From: Tolypothrix tenuis PCC 7101
GTDB lineage: Bacteria; Cyanobacteriota; Cyanobacteriia; Cyanobacteriales; Nostocaceae
NCBI RefSeq assembly: GCF_002368295.1
Contig: NZ_AP018248.1
Span: forward strand, 2,787,977-2,851,976
Reading direction: 5' to 3'
DNA length: 64,000 bases
Shown: positions 25,440-34,114 of the stretch, one piece after another
How the letters are laid out: the number at the start of each line of letters is the position of its first letter
Position numbering within the stretch: the stretch's first letter is position 1
Translations under genes and position numbers: made by a program
Notes under the pieces: generated by a model
Seen by the model: only the letters and a program-made list of their open reading frames with translations
Database searches by the model: none
Told to the model about the DNA's origin: nothing

Positions 25440-25802
25440 CTATCTGCCGTATCCGTCATTTCTATCGTATCTGTCGTATCTGTCGTATCTATCATATCTA
25501 TCGTATCTTGTATTTCTGTTGTTTCTGCGATTACCAATTGCGAATTCAGCACGACAACCATTCCTTACCCAAATCCGATTTCTGTTATAGCCCCAATTAT
25601 TTCTACAACTATTGTTAGATAATTGCCTAACAAGTCTTACTCTACCTGTTGCAGGTATTGAACAGATGTTCGTGCGATTGTTCTGACTTTCACAAGTAAT
25701 AACCTGTTGAGCTGAAGCTGGAGAAGCCATACTAAAAAACGCACCCAGGCTAAGGCTAGTTGCCATGAAGGTCGCAGCAATTAGTGGAAAGCGCATAGTC
25801 AT
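25440..25802 (-). CDS. DUF3011 secreted protein with YDR-repeat tail
   Basis: The 120-residue protein has a signal peptide (TMRFPLIAATFMATSLS hydrophobic core, cleavage likely after PASA near 31). It is followed by one DUF3011 domain: four cysteines in VITCESQ, TNICSIP, NNSCRNN and RNGCRAEF and the pattern RVRLVRQLS. The C-terminal tail (about 95-120) is built of YDR triplets encoded by an ATCTATCGT-type microsatellite, so its length is likely to vary between strains. Probably a periplasmic or exported disulfide protein; function unknown. Its 3' end converges with the methyltransferase gene. Confidence 0.8.
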   Translation of the reverse strand: MTMRFPLIAATFMATSLSLGAFFSMASPASAQQVITCESQNNRTNICSIPATGRVRLVRQLSNNSCRNNWGYNRNRIWVRNGCRAEFAIGNRRNNRNTRYDRYDRYDRYDRYDRNDGYGR

Positions 25803-26020
25803 ATTAAAGCTTAGATGTATTCTAAAATTTCCAGATACATCTTATATTAGCCCCTATTTTTTATCAAAAACTCTACCTTAGGATGATAATTTTGGCGGCT
25901 ATAACTGCATACAATAGGAATACAATAAGACCTATTTTTGTTAATATTTTCACTCCCAAATATCTTTACTCCAAACCTAACTATAGGATTCATATTTAAT
26001 TTTTGGAGTTCACGTAGTAG

Positions 26021-26047
26021 GATGCGTTAGCGATAGCGTAACGCATC
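26021..26047. repeat. 27-bp perfect palindromic repeat (copy 2)
   Basis: Arms GATGCGTTA and TAACGCATC around GCGATAGCG; the exact inverse of 10866-10892, and both copies share an adjoining ACGTAG. The stretch 25803-26152 around it contains a second hairpin (GGGCGAAAATTGATTTCGCCC, 26069-26089) and no gene. Confidence 0.65.
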
Positions 26048-26152
26048 AGCAACTAGCATCATTCACAAGGGCGAAAATTGATTTCGCCCTTACATAGTGT
26101 CTGAAAATATCTAATATAGGCAGTGCGTACTTTAACTTTATTAAGAACAACC

Positions 26153-27259
26153 TCAGCAACAACTTAAATAGGGTGATTCTTCTAAAGATTGAATTGTGGG
26201 ATTACCGATATAAATACCAAGCGATCGCGCTGTTTGCACCAGATAATTATTTGGGTCTACAAGTGCAGGACTTTGACTCAAAACTGTCTCTAAAGGAAAC
26301 GCCACAACTTCATTGTTTTGCCAAGCCACCATTTTTCCCGATTGTCCGTTAGCAACTAAATCTACTGCGGCTTTACCAAAGGCTGTGGCAATTAATCTGT
26401 CTAAAGCTGAGGGAATTCCGCCTCTTTGGATATGTCCTAAAACAGAAACACGAATATCTATGTGCTGATTGCTGTAGCTGCGAATTTCTTCCGCAATCTG
26501 CTGACCGATACCACAAGTAGGTTGTCCACAGGATGCATAAGAAAAGTCTATTGCTGTTTTTGCACCTTCTGCCACCACAATAATTGCAAATCTGCGTCCC
26601 CAGCGATTGCGTAATAACCTGAGATGGTCGCAGACATCTTTAATTGTGTAAGGAATCTCTGGAATGAGGATGACATCTGCACCACCTGCAATCCCAGAAT
26701 GTAGCGCTAAATGACCGGCTGTACGTCCCATGACTTCCACAATCATCACGCGATCGTGACTAGCTGCGGTGTATGTAAGACGATTGAGTGCATCCACAAC
26801 TGTATTAACTGCAGTATCAAACCCTACTACTCGTTCTGTTAAAGCAACATCATTATCTATAGTTTTGGGAATACCAATAAATTGCCAATTTCCCTTCTTA
26901 CTCAGCTCGTTGAGAATGCCTAAACTACCATCGCCACCAATCCCAATCAAAGCATCCAATTCTAATGCTTGGTAGCCAGCTAAAATATCATCAATCTGAG
27001 TCATAGTATCGCCTTGGTTGATACTACCGAGAATCGTGCCACCCATGCTCAGTAAAGGATCTATACCCCGCAAATCTAAACAGTGCAGAGACAGAGGAAT
27101 CGCCTTCGTTTCTAGCAAACCCTTTGTTGCATAAGGAATCCCCAACACCTGCCAGTCATAGGTGAGGGTCGCATTGCTGACAACTGCACGAATGACTGTA
27201 TTCAGTCCCGGACAGTCGCCACCACTAGTAAGAATACCTAAACGTTTTTGTGTTTTCAT
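26153..27259 (-). CDS. pfkA: 6-phosphofructokinase
   Basis: This 368-residue PfkA-family enzyme phosphorylates fructose-6-phosphate in glycolysis. Motifs are GILTSGGDCPGLN at the N-terminus, GIGGDGSLGI (the Gly form of the GGDG loop that goes with ATP use, where pyrophosphate enzymes have Asp), GIPKTIDNDVALTE with the catalytic Asp and a Lys at the position often linked to loss of allosteric control, and GHIQRGGIPSALDR. It is therefore most likely ATP-dependent, in the PfkA subgroup that keeps the PKTIDND loop. Single-gene unit; 1.1 kb of non-coding DNA lies upstream. Confidence 0.92.
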   Translation of the reverse strand: MKTQKRLGILTSGGDCPGLNTVIRAVVSNATLTYDWQVLGIPYATKGLLETKAIPLSLHCLDLRGIDPLLSMGGTILGSINQGDTMTQIDDILAGYQALELDALIGIGGDGSLGILNELSKKGNWQFIGIPKTIDNDVALTERVVGFDTAVNTVVDALNRLTYTAASHDRVMIVEVMGRTAGHLALHSGIAGGADVILIPEIPYTIKDVCDHLRLLRNRWGRRFAIIVVAEGAKTAIDFSYASCGQPTCGIGQQIAEEIRSYSNQHIDIRVSVLGHIQRGGIPSALDRLIATAFGKAAVDLVANGQSGKMVAWQNNEVVAFPLETVLSQSPALVDPNNYLVQTARSLGIYIGNPTIQSLEESPYLSCC

Positions 27260-27525
27260 ACAATTTAAATTTAAACACTCCCTTTCAGGAAATAAATCTA
27301 ACCAATCAAAAATACGGTTTAACTGGCTTCATCTCACCAGTCCATAAAGCAGCTGAATTATGGCTCATCAACTGGGAGGGAGTTTGCTCAGGATGTCAAA
27401 ATGCCAGGTGCTAACCATCTGCCATACTTGCCAAGTTTCTCAGCAAAAAGCTGAGTAATAGTGCCTTTGTCCTGGTTTCGAGAGTGTAACCCCTATTTTT
27501 AGTTCTATAGAAAGGGTATGTAACA

Positions 27526-27547
27526 AATTTGAGGAACTTGTGAGGAT
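27526..27547. repeat. Solo copy of the 22-bp terminus of the 19.2-19.7 kb composite repeat
   Basis: All 22 bases match the terminus at 19212-19233. It is the only clear feature in the first part of the 1.1-kb gene-free stretch 27260-28405, apart from the possible small gene at 28108 and the repeat at 28242. Confidence 0.65.
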
Positions 27548-28107
27548 GGAGTAATTCTGTATACAGGCGATCGCACTTTACGGCAATTTTGAATTTTCTA
27601 CCAATGCAAAAAATTTTTGCTACCACAATGATTTCTCAGAGTAGAAAGCTTAGGACTTCTACCAGATGTATTTTTAGCATTCTTTTTCACAAATGCGATG
27701 AGATTTTAGATTTAAGGTTTTTCGCTGTCCAGCTAGAAGTTTGGTTTGAGGTAACTTGCAGACAATAAAATATCCAATTGTCTGAAGATGATATGTTTCT
27801 GCCTTTCCCACTTCATTAGTTTCACAGCAGAAAAATATCAATTATGTACCTAATCTTAATTCTCACGTCAATTTACAATCACTTGCTCATAAAAAGTTTG
27901 ATTTTTGCGTTCACAAAATTTATGAAAAAGTCACCAGGCTGATTTTCAGGTTTAATTTTGCTATTTCATAAACTTGTAAAAAATATTTAATAATTATTTG
28001 CATATTGTCATATTTGACTTAGTTATGTAATTGCTTTGATATCCATAAACTACTCATAGCGTATACCTTTGCATATCAGTCACAGCAAAAGATATTGGAC
28101 AAAGAAC

Positions 28108-28218
28108 ATGACAGCACGGCAAATGTGTTTAGATAAACTCATCTGGACATCAGAAGGGCCGCGTTGTACAGGCCCTACTTGGACACCACAGACGATTTCT
28201 AGTAAATCTAGCCAATAA
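28108..28218 (+). CDS. Possible small protein, 36 residues
   Basis: ATG 28108 to TAA 28218 reads MTARQMCLDKLIWTSEG then PRCTGPTWTPQTISSK. There is no convincing ribosome binding site (only TTGGAC and AAAG upstream), and I recognise no family. Trp and Cys content looks protein-like rather than random. Included as a weak candidate only. Confidence 0.28.
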   Translation: MTARQMCLDKLIWTSEGPRCTGPTWTPQTISSKSSQ

Positions 28219-28241
28219 GAGGCTATTTATTAAAGTCAATA

Positions 28242-28320
28242 TGTAGGGTGTGTTACGGCTGTGCAAGGATTTTGGAACTCAAGAGAGTGCAAATTAGCCG
28301 TAACGCACCATCTTTCTGAA
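28242..28320. repeat. Dispersed repeat with GTGTGTTACGGCT/AGCCGTAACGCACC ends, copy 2
   Basis: Matches the segment at 6569-6645 at both ends. TTACGGCT (28251-28258) and AGCCGTAA (28297-28304) form a stem around a 38-nt loop. Confidence 0.6.
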
Positions 28321-28405
28321 GTAGACTCAGCTACAAAGGATAAACTTGGGCTTTTGACTTTGGACAATCCTTATAAGTAACTATGCAAATTAAATGCAAA
28401 ATAGC

Positions 28406-28723
28406 TTACTTTCTATCCAAACGAGCTTTTACATCATTAGCAAAGTCCTCATATTTCCGAAGAGGAGTTACGTGAACTTGTACCGATTGACCAAGTTTCT
28501 GCATGATTGGTAAATCCAAGAGAATTTGATCTAGCAAATCAGGAGTGGGAACATCAACAATTGCAATCACACGGCGCACGCCAACACACTTCCATAGATC
28601 AACAACTACGCCTGCTTGTTTAGCTGTTAAAGCTGCATCTGCTTCCTCAGCCCAAATTTTAAAAAGTTCAGGCTGAGACATTTCATCAGGGTACTCTACA
28701 TGAAAATCTAAATGATATAGCAT
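28406..28723 (-). CDS. Muconolactone delta-isomerase-like protein
   Basis: This 105-residue alpha+beta barrel protein (ferredoxin-like fold) resembles the CatC/MIase family: MLYHLDFHVEYPDEMS, then FKIWAEEADAALTAKQAG, a beta strand around VDLWKCVG and the closing HVTPLRKYED. CatC isomerises muconolactone in aromatic degradation, but cyanobacteria lack that pathway, so a different substrate or a binding role is likely. Full length for the family. It is transcribed alone. Confidence 0.8.
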   Translation of the reverse strand: MLYHLDFHVEYPDEMSQPELFKIWAEEADAALTAKQAGVVVDLWKCVGVRRVIAIVDVPTPDLLDQILLDLPIMQKLGQSVQVHVTPLRKYEDFANDVKARLDRK

Positions 28724-29302
28724 AAGTATTTTTCCTCAATTAGCACTAAATATACTAATACCTCAGCAAGAGCATGGGGTTTTATGCATTGATAAATACA
28801 ATTTTGTTTTTCAAAAACCCTTGCTTCGTATAGCATCATGTGCCATAATTCTTAAACAAATATAAATACTGTATCTCTATCGATTTAATGGTGTTAATCT
28901 AAATTACTAATGCAAGCATGATGGTTAATTTCCAGCTACAACAACGGATTCTACCTGAGAATAGCTAGCTTCAAACAACTTCTGAGTGTTGAGTAAAACA
29001 GTTTAGTAAATTTTTCCTAGTCTCTAACATCTATTCTCTAGTTACTCCCTACTTCATTCGTTTTAGTGTAACCAGTTGCAATAATCATATTATGAACATT
29101 ATGTAATCAAGTTTATACCTCCGTTTCTACCTAGCAGATGGATAAGGATATTCATCTGCTACCTTTCTTAAAATGTAGGAATCATTATTGTCAACTTATT
29201 AATTATTAACTCAAATAATGAAACTTTAATTTCAATGAAACTATGCTGATAAAAAAATGGATCAATTGATCATGAAACTGGAAGCTTTCTCCTAACCTCT
29301 GC

Positions 29303-29344
29303 AAGTAGTAGGTAGGTAATTTTTACCTACCTACCTACTACTTT
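29303..29344. promoter_or_regulatory. Perfect-looking hairpin of TAGG/CCTA tetramers upstream of a small gene
   Basis: AGTAGTAGGTAGGTAA and TTACCTACCTACC plus TACTACT form a stem of about 17 pairs with a tiny T-rich loop (one tetramer more on the right arm). It lies 55 bp before the small gene at 29399. It could be a terminator for an unseen transcript, an attenuator, or a protein-binding palindrome. The rest of 28724-29398 shows no gene. Confidence 0.5.
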
Positions 29345-29398
29345 TCTTCTATACCTGAAAAAATTGCAATAGCCAATTAATAAGCAAGGTAAACTGAT

Positions 29399-29644
29399 AT
29401 GCAACAAGAATCTGATTTCCTCTCCGAACTATGCGATTTCTTATATCCGCGTAATTCTTATTACGGTCAGTTTCAACCAGAATATCTAGCTTTTAATGCT
29501 ACTCTCCAAGAATTTTCTCAACGTGTGAGTTATATTTGTGACTTACAAACAGGTGGCAAACTCTCTCCAGAAGAAGCTTATCACCAAATTCATCTGTTGT
29601 GGAAACAATTAAAGCGTACTAGGAAAGAACTAAAAAGCAAATAA
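29399..29644 (+). CDS. Conserved-type small cyanobacterial protein (DUF7219-like)
   Basis: This 81-residue protein reads FLYPRNSYYGQFQPEYL near the N-terminus, then AFNATLQEFSQRVSYIC and SPEEAYHQIHLLWKQLK, ending in a basic tail. It resembles a small protein family common in cyanobacteria, which I recall as DUF7219; that name is from memory. It is soluble and mostly helical, with no known function. It is on the plus strand about 130 bp before mtnD, so it might share a transcript with the methionine-salvage genes, but no direct link is shown. Confidence 0.75.
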   Translation: MQQESDFLSELCDFLYPRNSYYGQFQPEYLAFNATLQEFSQRVSYICDLQTGGKLSPEEAYHQIHLLWKQLKRTRKELKSK

Positions 29645-29771
29645 TTAGGTTATTCATCGCAAAGCAGAAACTACTAGAATTACTAGTAAAACTTTCGCTA
29701 CACTGTTATATAGCTTCAATGAAACGCAACAAGTACAAATACGATGTAATTGTCTTGTATAAGGAATATTT

Positions 29772-30323
29772 ATGGCAATTTTAAGATTAGAAAACGGTAC
29801 AGAATATCAGAATATTGCAGATATTACACGCGAATTGGCATCACTAAATATTCAACTCAATTACTGGACTGTAGGTGAAAACTCGGAATTAAAGCGCTTA
29901 TTAGCACAAGATAGCCTCAACGAAGATGAGAAAGAACAAGTGCTTCAAGCTTTAGATGGCTATTTTGAGGAGTTGCAACAAACAGCAGGTTATCAATCTC
30001 GGGATTTGGTTGTCTTACATCCTGGAATTCCTAACCTTGATGATTCGATGGCAAAGTTTGCCAGCATCCATACCCATGCAGATGATGAAGTTCGCTACAT
30101 TATTGATGGTGAAGCGGTTTTTGGCTTTGTACGTCCTGATGGTAGCCAAGTAGAACTGACAGTGCAACCAGAAGAATACATCAACGTACCAGCTAGAACC
30201 GAACACTGGTTTTATTTGACTCCCAAAAGGCGAGTTAAAGCAGTACGCTATTTTATTAGTACTGAAGGTTGGGTTCCTGAGTACACAGCTAGAGCAATTC
30301 GTATTTTTCAGGCTACAGCCTGA
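29772..30323 (+). CDS. mtnD: Acireductone dioxygenase (methionine salvage)
   Basis: This 183-residue cupin has the complete metal site of the ARD family: His100, His102 and Glu106 in HTHADDEVRYI, and His145 in TEHWFYL. ARD oxidises the acireductone from the methylthioadenosine salvage pathway, with Fe2+ giving the methionine precursor and Ni2+ an off-pathway product. It is first of three consecutive plus-strand genes (mtnD, mtnX, mtnB) with gaps of 36 and 9 bp, an operon. Start ATG 29772 follows AAGGAATATTT, an acceptable ribosome binding site. Confidence 0.93.
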   Translation: MAILRLENGTEYQNIADITRELASLNIQLNYWTVGENSELKRLLAQDSLNEDEKEQVLQALDGYFEELQQTAGYQSRDLVVLHPGIPNLDDSMAKFASIHTHADDEVRYIIDGEAVFGFVRPDGSQVELTVQPEEYINVPARTEHWFYLTPKRRVKAVRYFISTEGWVPEYTARAIRIFQATA

Positions 30324-30359
30324 GGAATACTGAGAAATCTGGACTTAAGAGGAGAGGAT

Positions 30360-30989
30360 GTGAGGCGAATTGTCTTTTGCGACTTTGATGGCACAATTAC
30401 AGTCGAAGAAACCTTTGTTGCAGTTCTCAAAAAGTTTGCACCACAACTATCTACCAAATTACTTCCAGAAATGTATGCAAGACGGGTGACACTGCGGGAA
30501 GGAGTGAGAACTATCCTGGAATCAATTCCGTCTTCACGCTACAGCGAAATTTTAGAATTTACTCAACTACAGCCAATCCGCAAGGGATTTGTAGAACTTT
30601 TAGATTTACTAGAGTTTCAAGGAGTTCCCTTAGTTGTAGTTTCGGGGGGATTGCGGGGAATGGTGGAAACTGTATTAGATAACCGAGTGCAGCGAGTTCA
30701 TGCAATCTATGCTGTGGATGTAGAAACTAGTGGTAATTTTTTAAAAGTCAATTCTCAATATGAAGCAGGTACAGAACTGATTGCCAAAGTACAAGTCATG
30801 TCAAAATATCCGGCATATCAGAAGATTGCGATCGGTGACTCGCTGACTGATTTAAATATGGCACTGGAAGCTAATCTAGTTTTTGCGCGCGATCGCCTGG
30901 CAGAATATCTAGATGAACATCAAAAATCCTACATTCCTTGGAATGATTTCTTGCAAATTAGAGATTATTTAGTGAAATTATGGAAGTAA
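30360..30989 (+). CDS. mtnX: 2-hydroxy-3-keto-5-methylthiopentenyl-1-phosphate phosphatase (HAD family)
   Basis: This 209-residue HAD hydrolase has motif I in VFCDFDGTIT (nucleophile and acid/base Asp), motif II VVSGG, and motif IV GDSLTDLNMA. Together with MtnB and MtnD neighbours it fits MtnX, which dephosphorylates the HK-MTPenyl-1-P intermediate so that it becomes the acireductone. The start is a GTG at 30360 with a strong GGAGAGG just upstream. It lies in the middle of the mtn operon. An enolase step (MtnW) is not encoded here, as also seen where mtnC-type or other enzymes supply it. Confidence 0.88.
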   Translation: MRRIVFCDFDGTITVEETFVAVLKKFAPQLSTKLLPEMYARRVTLREGVRTILESIPSSRYSEILEFTQLQPIRKGFVELLDLLEFQGVPLVVVSGGLRGMVETVLDNRVQRVHAIYAVDVETSGNFLKVNSQYEAGTELIAKVQVMSKYPAYQKIAIGDSLTDLNMALEANLVFARDRLAEYLDEHQKSYIPWNDFLQIRDYLVKLWK

Positions 30990-30998
30990 TCCCATTCT

Positions 30999-31643
30999 AT
31001 GACTCGCCGAATCTTAGATGATGCCCTTATTCAACTAATTGATACTGCCCGCAGTTTTTACCAACAAGGTTGGATGGTGGGCACAGCGGGTAATCTTTCG
31101 ATTCGTCTCCCCGATGATAGCTTCTGGATTACAGCTAGCGGTAAGTCTAAAGGAGAATTATTACCCAGCGATTTTGTGCGTGTTTATCCAGATGGAATAT
31201 TAGAAAAAGCCTCAGCAGATTTACAACCTTCAGCAGAAACTGCTATTCACCAAATCATCTATACCCTCTTCCCAGAAGCACAAGCCTGTTACCATATCCA
31301 TTCTGTTGAATCTAACTTAGTTTCCCGCTTTACCTTAGAAGATAATCTCCTCTTACCACCATTAGAAATGCTTAAAGGTTTAGGAGTTTACCAAAAAAAC
31401 CCCTGTTGTTTCTTGCCTATTTTTGCCAATCATTTACAAGTTGCACGCATTGCTGCAGACATCCAGCAGCGCTTCACAGCTAATTCTGTGCAAATACCAG
31501 CCCTCCTAATTCGAGATCATGGTGTCACAGCTTGGGCATCTTCCCCCACAGCAGCCCGTAATTATATTGAGATATTAGAATACATCTTTCGCTACATGGT
31601 TACTGAGCGTATGATAAGTAGCACAGGAACAGGAAACAAATAA
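30999..31643 (+). CDS. mtnB: Methylthioribulose-1-phosphate dehydratase
   Basis: This 214-residue class II aldolase-fold protein has zinc ligands His99 and His101 in CYHIHS and a third in LIRDHGVTAW, plus the phosphate-binding GTAGNLS and TASGKSKG loops. MtnB dehydrates 5-methylthioribulose-1-phosphate. It is the last gene of the mtnDXB operon, nine bases after mtnX. The other pathway genes (mtnP, mtnK or mtnA) are not in the window. Confidence 0.92.
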   Translation: MTRRILDDALIQLIDTARSFYQQGWMVGTAGNLSIRLPDDSFWITASGKSKGELLPSDFVRVYPDGILEKASADLQPSAETAIHQIIYTLFPEAQACYHIHSVESNLVSRFTLEDNLLLPPLEMLKGLGVYQKNPCCFLPIFANHLQVARIAADIQQRFTANSVQIPALLIRDHGVTAWASSPTAARNYIEILEYIFRYMVTERMISSTGTGNK

Positions 31644-31646
31644 AAA

Positions 31647-31702
31647 ATCACAAACCCCAAACCTCAAACACCAAACACCCAACACCAAACACCCAACACC
31701 AA
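31647..31702. repeat. Tandem ACCAAACACCCA-type repeat directly before a start codon
   Basis: Runs of CAAACACC/CAACACC fill the space between mtnB and the monooxygenase gene, so the latter has no Shine-Dalgarno sequence. Confidence 0.75.
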
Positions 31703-31999
31703 ATGACTCAAACTATTCGCGTTGTTGCCCATGTAACTGCTTTACCTGACAAAGTAGAAGAAATTAAAGCAGTTCTGCTGGAATTAATTGAACCAACCAG
31801 ACAAGAAGCAGGTGCTATCAAGTATGAACTCTTGCAAAACCAGAACGATCCTACAGATTTCACTTTTGTAGAGGAATGGGCTTCTAATGATGCTTTGGAT
31901 ACTCATTTAAATTCAGCCCATTTGCAAGCAGCAGCCGCAAAACTGCAAAGTTTGGTGGCTGCACCACCAGATATTCGTCGTTATTATTTGGTAGCATAG
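31703..31999 (+). CDS. Antibiotic biosynthesis monooxygenase-fold (YgiN-like) protein
   Basis: This 98-residue ferredoxin-like-fold protein of the ABM family shows the typical opening IRVVAHVTALPDKVEEIK, the strand-turn GAIKYELLQNQNDP, and FTFVEEWASNDALDTHL near the centre. Family members are cofactor-free quinol or aromatic monooxygenases and usually dimers. It lies 60 bp after mtnB, separated by a CAAACACC repeat, so co-transcription is possible. The lack of a ribosome binding site suggests leaderless or coupled translation. Substrate unknown. Confidence 0.85.
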   Translation: MTQTIRVVAHVTALPDKVEEIKAVLLELIEPTRQEAGAIKYELLQNQNDPTDFTFVEEWASNDALDTHLNSAHLQAAAAKLQSLVAAPPDIRRYYLVA

Positions 32000-32430
32000 C
32001 GCCAAAACTAAGACTGGGAAAATCGTCATAAATCTCATCTTAAGAAACGTAAATGAGTTTGAAATCCTTACCAATGAAAAAGTGCAAAGCTTCAAAATTC
32101 AGAGTTAAAGTCATGGCTACCACATACAAAATAAGTCGCTGAGGCTAGGGGTTAAAGAATAGAGATAGCTTTTCATATTTGATTGTGAGATTTTCTCGTG
32201 ATTGTCTAACTTATAAATTCACACTATTGGTTGATTTCTCCAGTCTGGCGCTCCATTATCGTAGAAAAATTGTTACATTTCTTATAGATAGACAAATATT
32301 TGTTGACTAAAAAGGGGTGTAAGGGTGTGGCGATATGGAATTTCGTTGACAGTTAACCGTAAAAAGTCACCAAACACCTAGTTTCAGCATCCTTACTCCC
32401 CATATACCCTTATTTTTGACAGATTCCACC

Positions 32431-33867
32431 ATGTCTCAAAGTGTTTTACACTCAGAGGAAAATTCTCTCAACCTAATTTCTCAACCCGAAGGATCACAAA
32501 ACCTGACTGCTGGTGGACTCGATCCCAATCGCTTTGACTGGCAGGAAGTTTGGTATCCTGTCGCTTACATTGAAGATTTAGATAAATCTCAGCTAACTCG
32601 CTTTACTTTGCTAGAACGAGATTTAGTTTTGTGGTGGGATAATAATGAAAATACTTGGCGGGCTTTTGAAGACCAATGTCCGCATCGTTTAGCGCCACTT
32701 TCCGAAGGCAGAATAAATGAAGACGGCTGGATAGAATGTCCCTATCATGGCTGGGCTTTTTCGGGAACGGGTAAGTGTGAGGTAATTCCCCAGCAAAAAG
32801 CCGGAGGAAAGGCGGAAGTATCCCAACGTGCTTGTGCTACTTCACTACCTACCACAGTGCGTCAAGGACTTTTGTTTGTTTATCCTGGTAAGCCTGAAAA
32901 TGCGCCACAGACAAAAGTTCCGGTTGTCGATGTTTTAGAAGAAGATGCTGATGGCTGGGTATGTTTAAATACTTTTCGAGACATACCTTATGATGCCTTA
33001 ACGTTGATGGAAAACGTCCTCGACTCCAGCCATATCCCTTACACCCACCACCGCACTGTCGGTAACCGCGCTAATGTGTCTGCGGTGGAATTAGAAGTTG
33101 TAGAATCTGGAAAATGGGGCTTTAAAGGTATTTGGGAAGAAGGGCCGCGCAAAGGCACTTTAGGGCGACAAGATACTACTTTTATTGCGCCTGGATTAAT
33201 GTGGCATGATTTGACATCTAAGCAGTTTGGCAGGACACTCACAGTAGTGTATGCAACTCCCATTCGTAAGGGAGAATGTCGGTTATTTGCCCGCTTTCCT
33301 TTTAAATTATCTTCCAAATTACCAGGAATATTCCTCAAATTAACTCCCCGTTGGTACTCACACATCGGTCAAAATAGTGTGCTGGAAGATGACCAAATTT
33401 TCCTACATTATCAAGAACGGTATTTAGAAAAGCGTGGTGGTAGCGCTAACTTTAATAAGGCGTTCTATTTGCCAACCACCGCCGATAGTTTTGTCTCGCA
33501 GTTGCGTTCCTGGGTGAATCAATATAGTGCGGAATCTTTTCCGGGAGATAGTTTAGCACCACCGCTACCCAAAGAAGTTTTACTTGATAGATACCATTCT
33601 CACACCAAACACTGCGCTAGCTGCAGCACCGCTTTGAAAAATCTGCAACGGTTGCGGCTGGGATTAGCTGTAGTCACAGCATTGATTTGGGGTTTATTGC
33701 CTTTAGTCATGTTGATTCAGGGTGAAGTTTCTCCAATTACTGTTGCTATATCTAGCGTTGCTACTTTGCTTGGTGGCGGAATATGGTTTGGTTTAGGCAA
33801 GTTTGAGAGACGATTTTACGAAGGTAAGGAAGTCCCGCCGAGAAATTTACCTGAACGCAAGAGGTAG
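32431..33867 (+). CDS. Rieske oxygenase of the pheophorbide a oxygenase/Tic55 type
   Basis: From ATG 32431 the protein has 478 residues (a TTG at 32416 would add five). The Rieske motif is CPHRLAPLSEG...CPYHGW. The mononuclear iron site is in LDSSHIPYTHH. The C-terminus carries CASC and two hydrophobic helices (LGLAVVTALIWGLLPLVML and a second). This set (Rieske, non-heme iron, CxxC, C-terminal membrane anchors) defines the PaO/Tic55/PTC52 group. Plant members oxidise chlorophyll breakdown products or intermediates; cyanobacterial members are mostly uncharacterised. Expected to be anchored to thylakoid or plasma membrane. Upstream 32000-32430 shows no gene. Followed by repeats of families C and B. 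Confidence 0.87.
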   Translation: MSQSVLHSEENSLNLISQPEGSQNLTAGGLDPNRFDWQEVWYPVAYIEDLDKSQLTRFTLLERDLVLWWDNNENTWRAFEDQCPHRLAPLSEGRINEDGWIECPYHGWAFSGTGKCEVIPQQKAGGKAEVSQRACATSLPTTVRQGLLFVYPGKPENAPQTKVPVVDVLEEDADGWVCLNTFRDIPYDALTLMENVLDSSHIPYTHHRTVGNRANVSAVELEVVESGKWGFKGIWEEGPRKGTLGRQDTTFIAPGLMWHDLTSKQFGRTLTVVYATPIRKGECRLFARFPFKLSSKLPGIFLKLTPRWYSHIGQNSVLEDDQIFLHYQERYLEKRGGSANFNKAFYLPTTADSFVSQLRSWVNQYSAESFPGDSLAPPLPKEVLLDRYHSHTKHCASCSTALKNLQRLRLGLAVVTALIWGLLPLVMLIQGEVSPITVAISSVATLLGGGIWFGLGKFERRFYEGKEVPPRNLPERKR

Positions 33868-33870
33868 AAA

Positions 33871-33953
33871 TATTGGTTTGGGGGAAAGGTTAAAGGGTAA
33901 GGGTGAAAGGTTTTTATCTGCCTTTTTCCTTTGCCTTTTTCACTTAAATATTT
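33871..33953. repeat. Family C dispersed repeat, copy 2
   Basis: GGGAAAGGTTAAAGGGTAAG arm followed by CCTTTTTCCTTTGCC arm, matching 6022-6130, immediately 3' of the PaO-like gene. Confidence 0.65.
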
Positions 33954-34086
33954 ATACCATTTTGAAAAAAGAACGCGACAGATGGGTAGGGGCACAGCAC
34001 CAGTAAAATATTTGATATGCAAAAAGATTGCGGATGCCGTGCCTTTACAAAGAATTTATCTGTCGCAAATATTCTTTGAATTGCTA
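33954..34086. repeat. Family B dispersed repeat, 133-bp copy (inverted)
   Basis: Starts ATACCATTTTGAAAAAAG, AACGCGACAGATGGGTAGGGG and ends GAATTTATCTGTCGC...TTTGAATTGCTAT; reverse orientation relative to 7039-7172. Confidence 0.72.
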
Positions 34087-34114
34087 TTAATAATCAGTAT
34101 TTGAATATATTTTT

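Noticed and set aside
25421..25618. Plus-strand frame rich in IRHFYRICRICRIY
   Set aside because: Complement of the YDR microsatellite tail of the DUF3011 gene.
27411..27626. 71-codon minus-strand frame after pfkA
   Set aside because: Spans the 22-bp dispersed repeat and lacks a ribosome binding site or protein-like pattern.
33803..34022. Overlapping 67-68-codon frames past the PaO-like gene
   Set aside because: They lie in family C and B repeats on both strands and start inside the Rieske gene.
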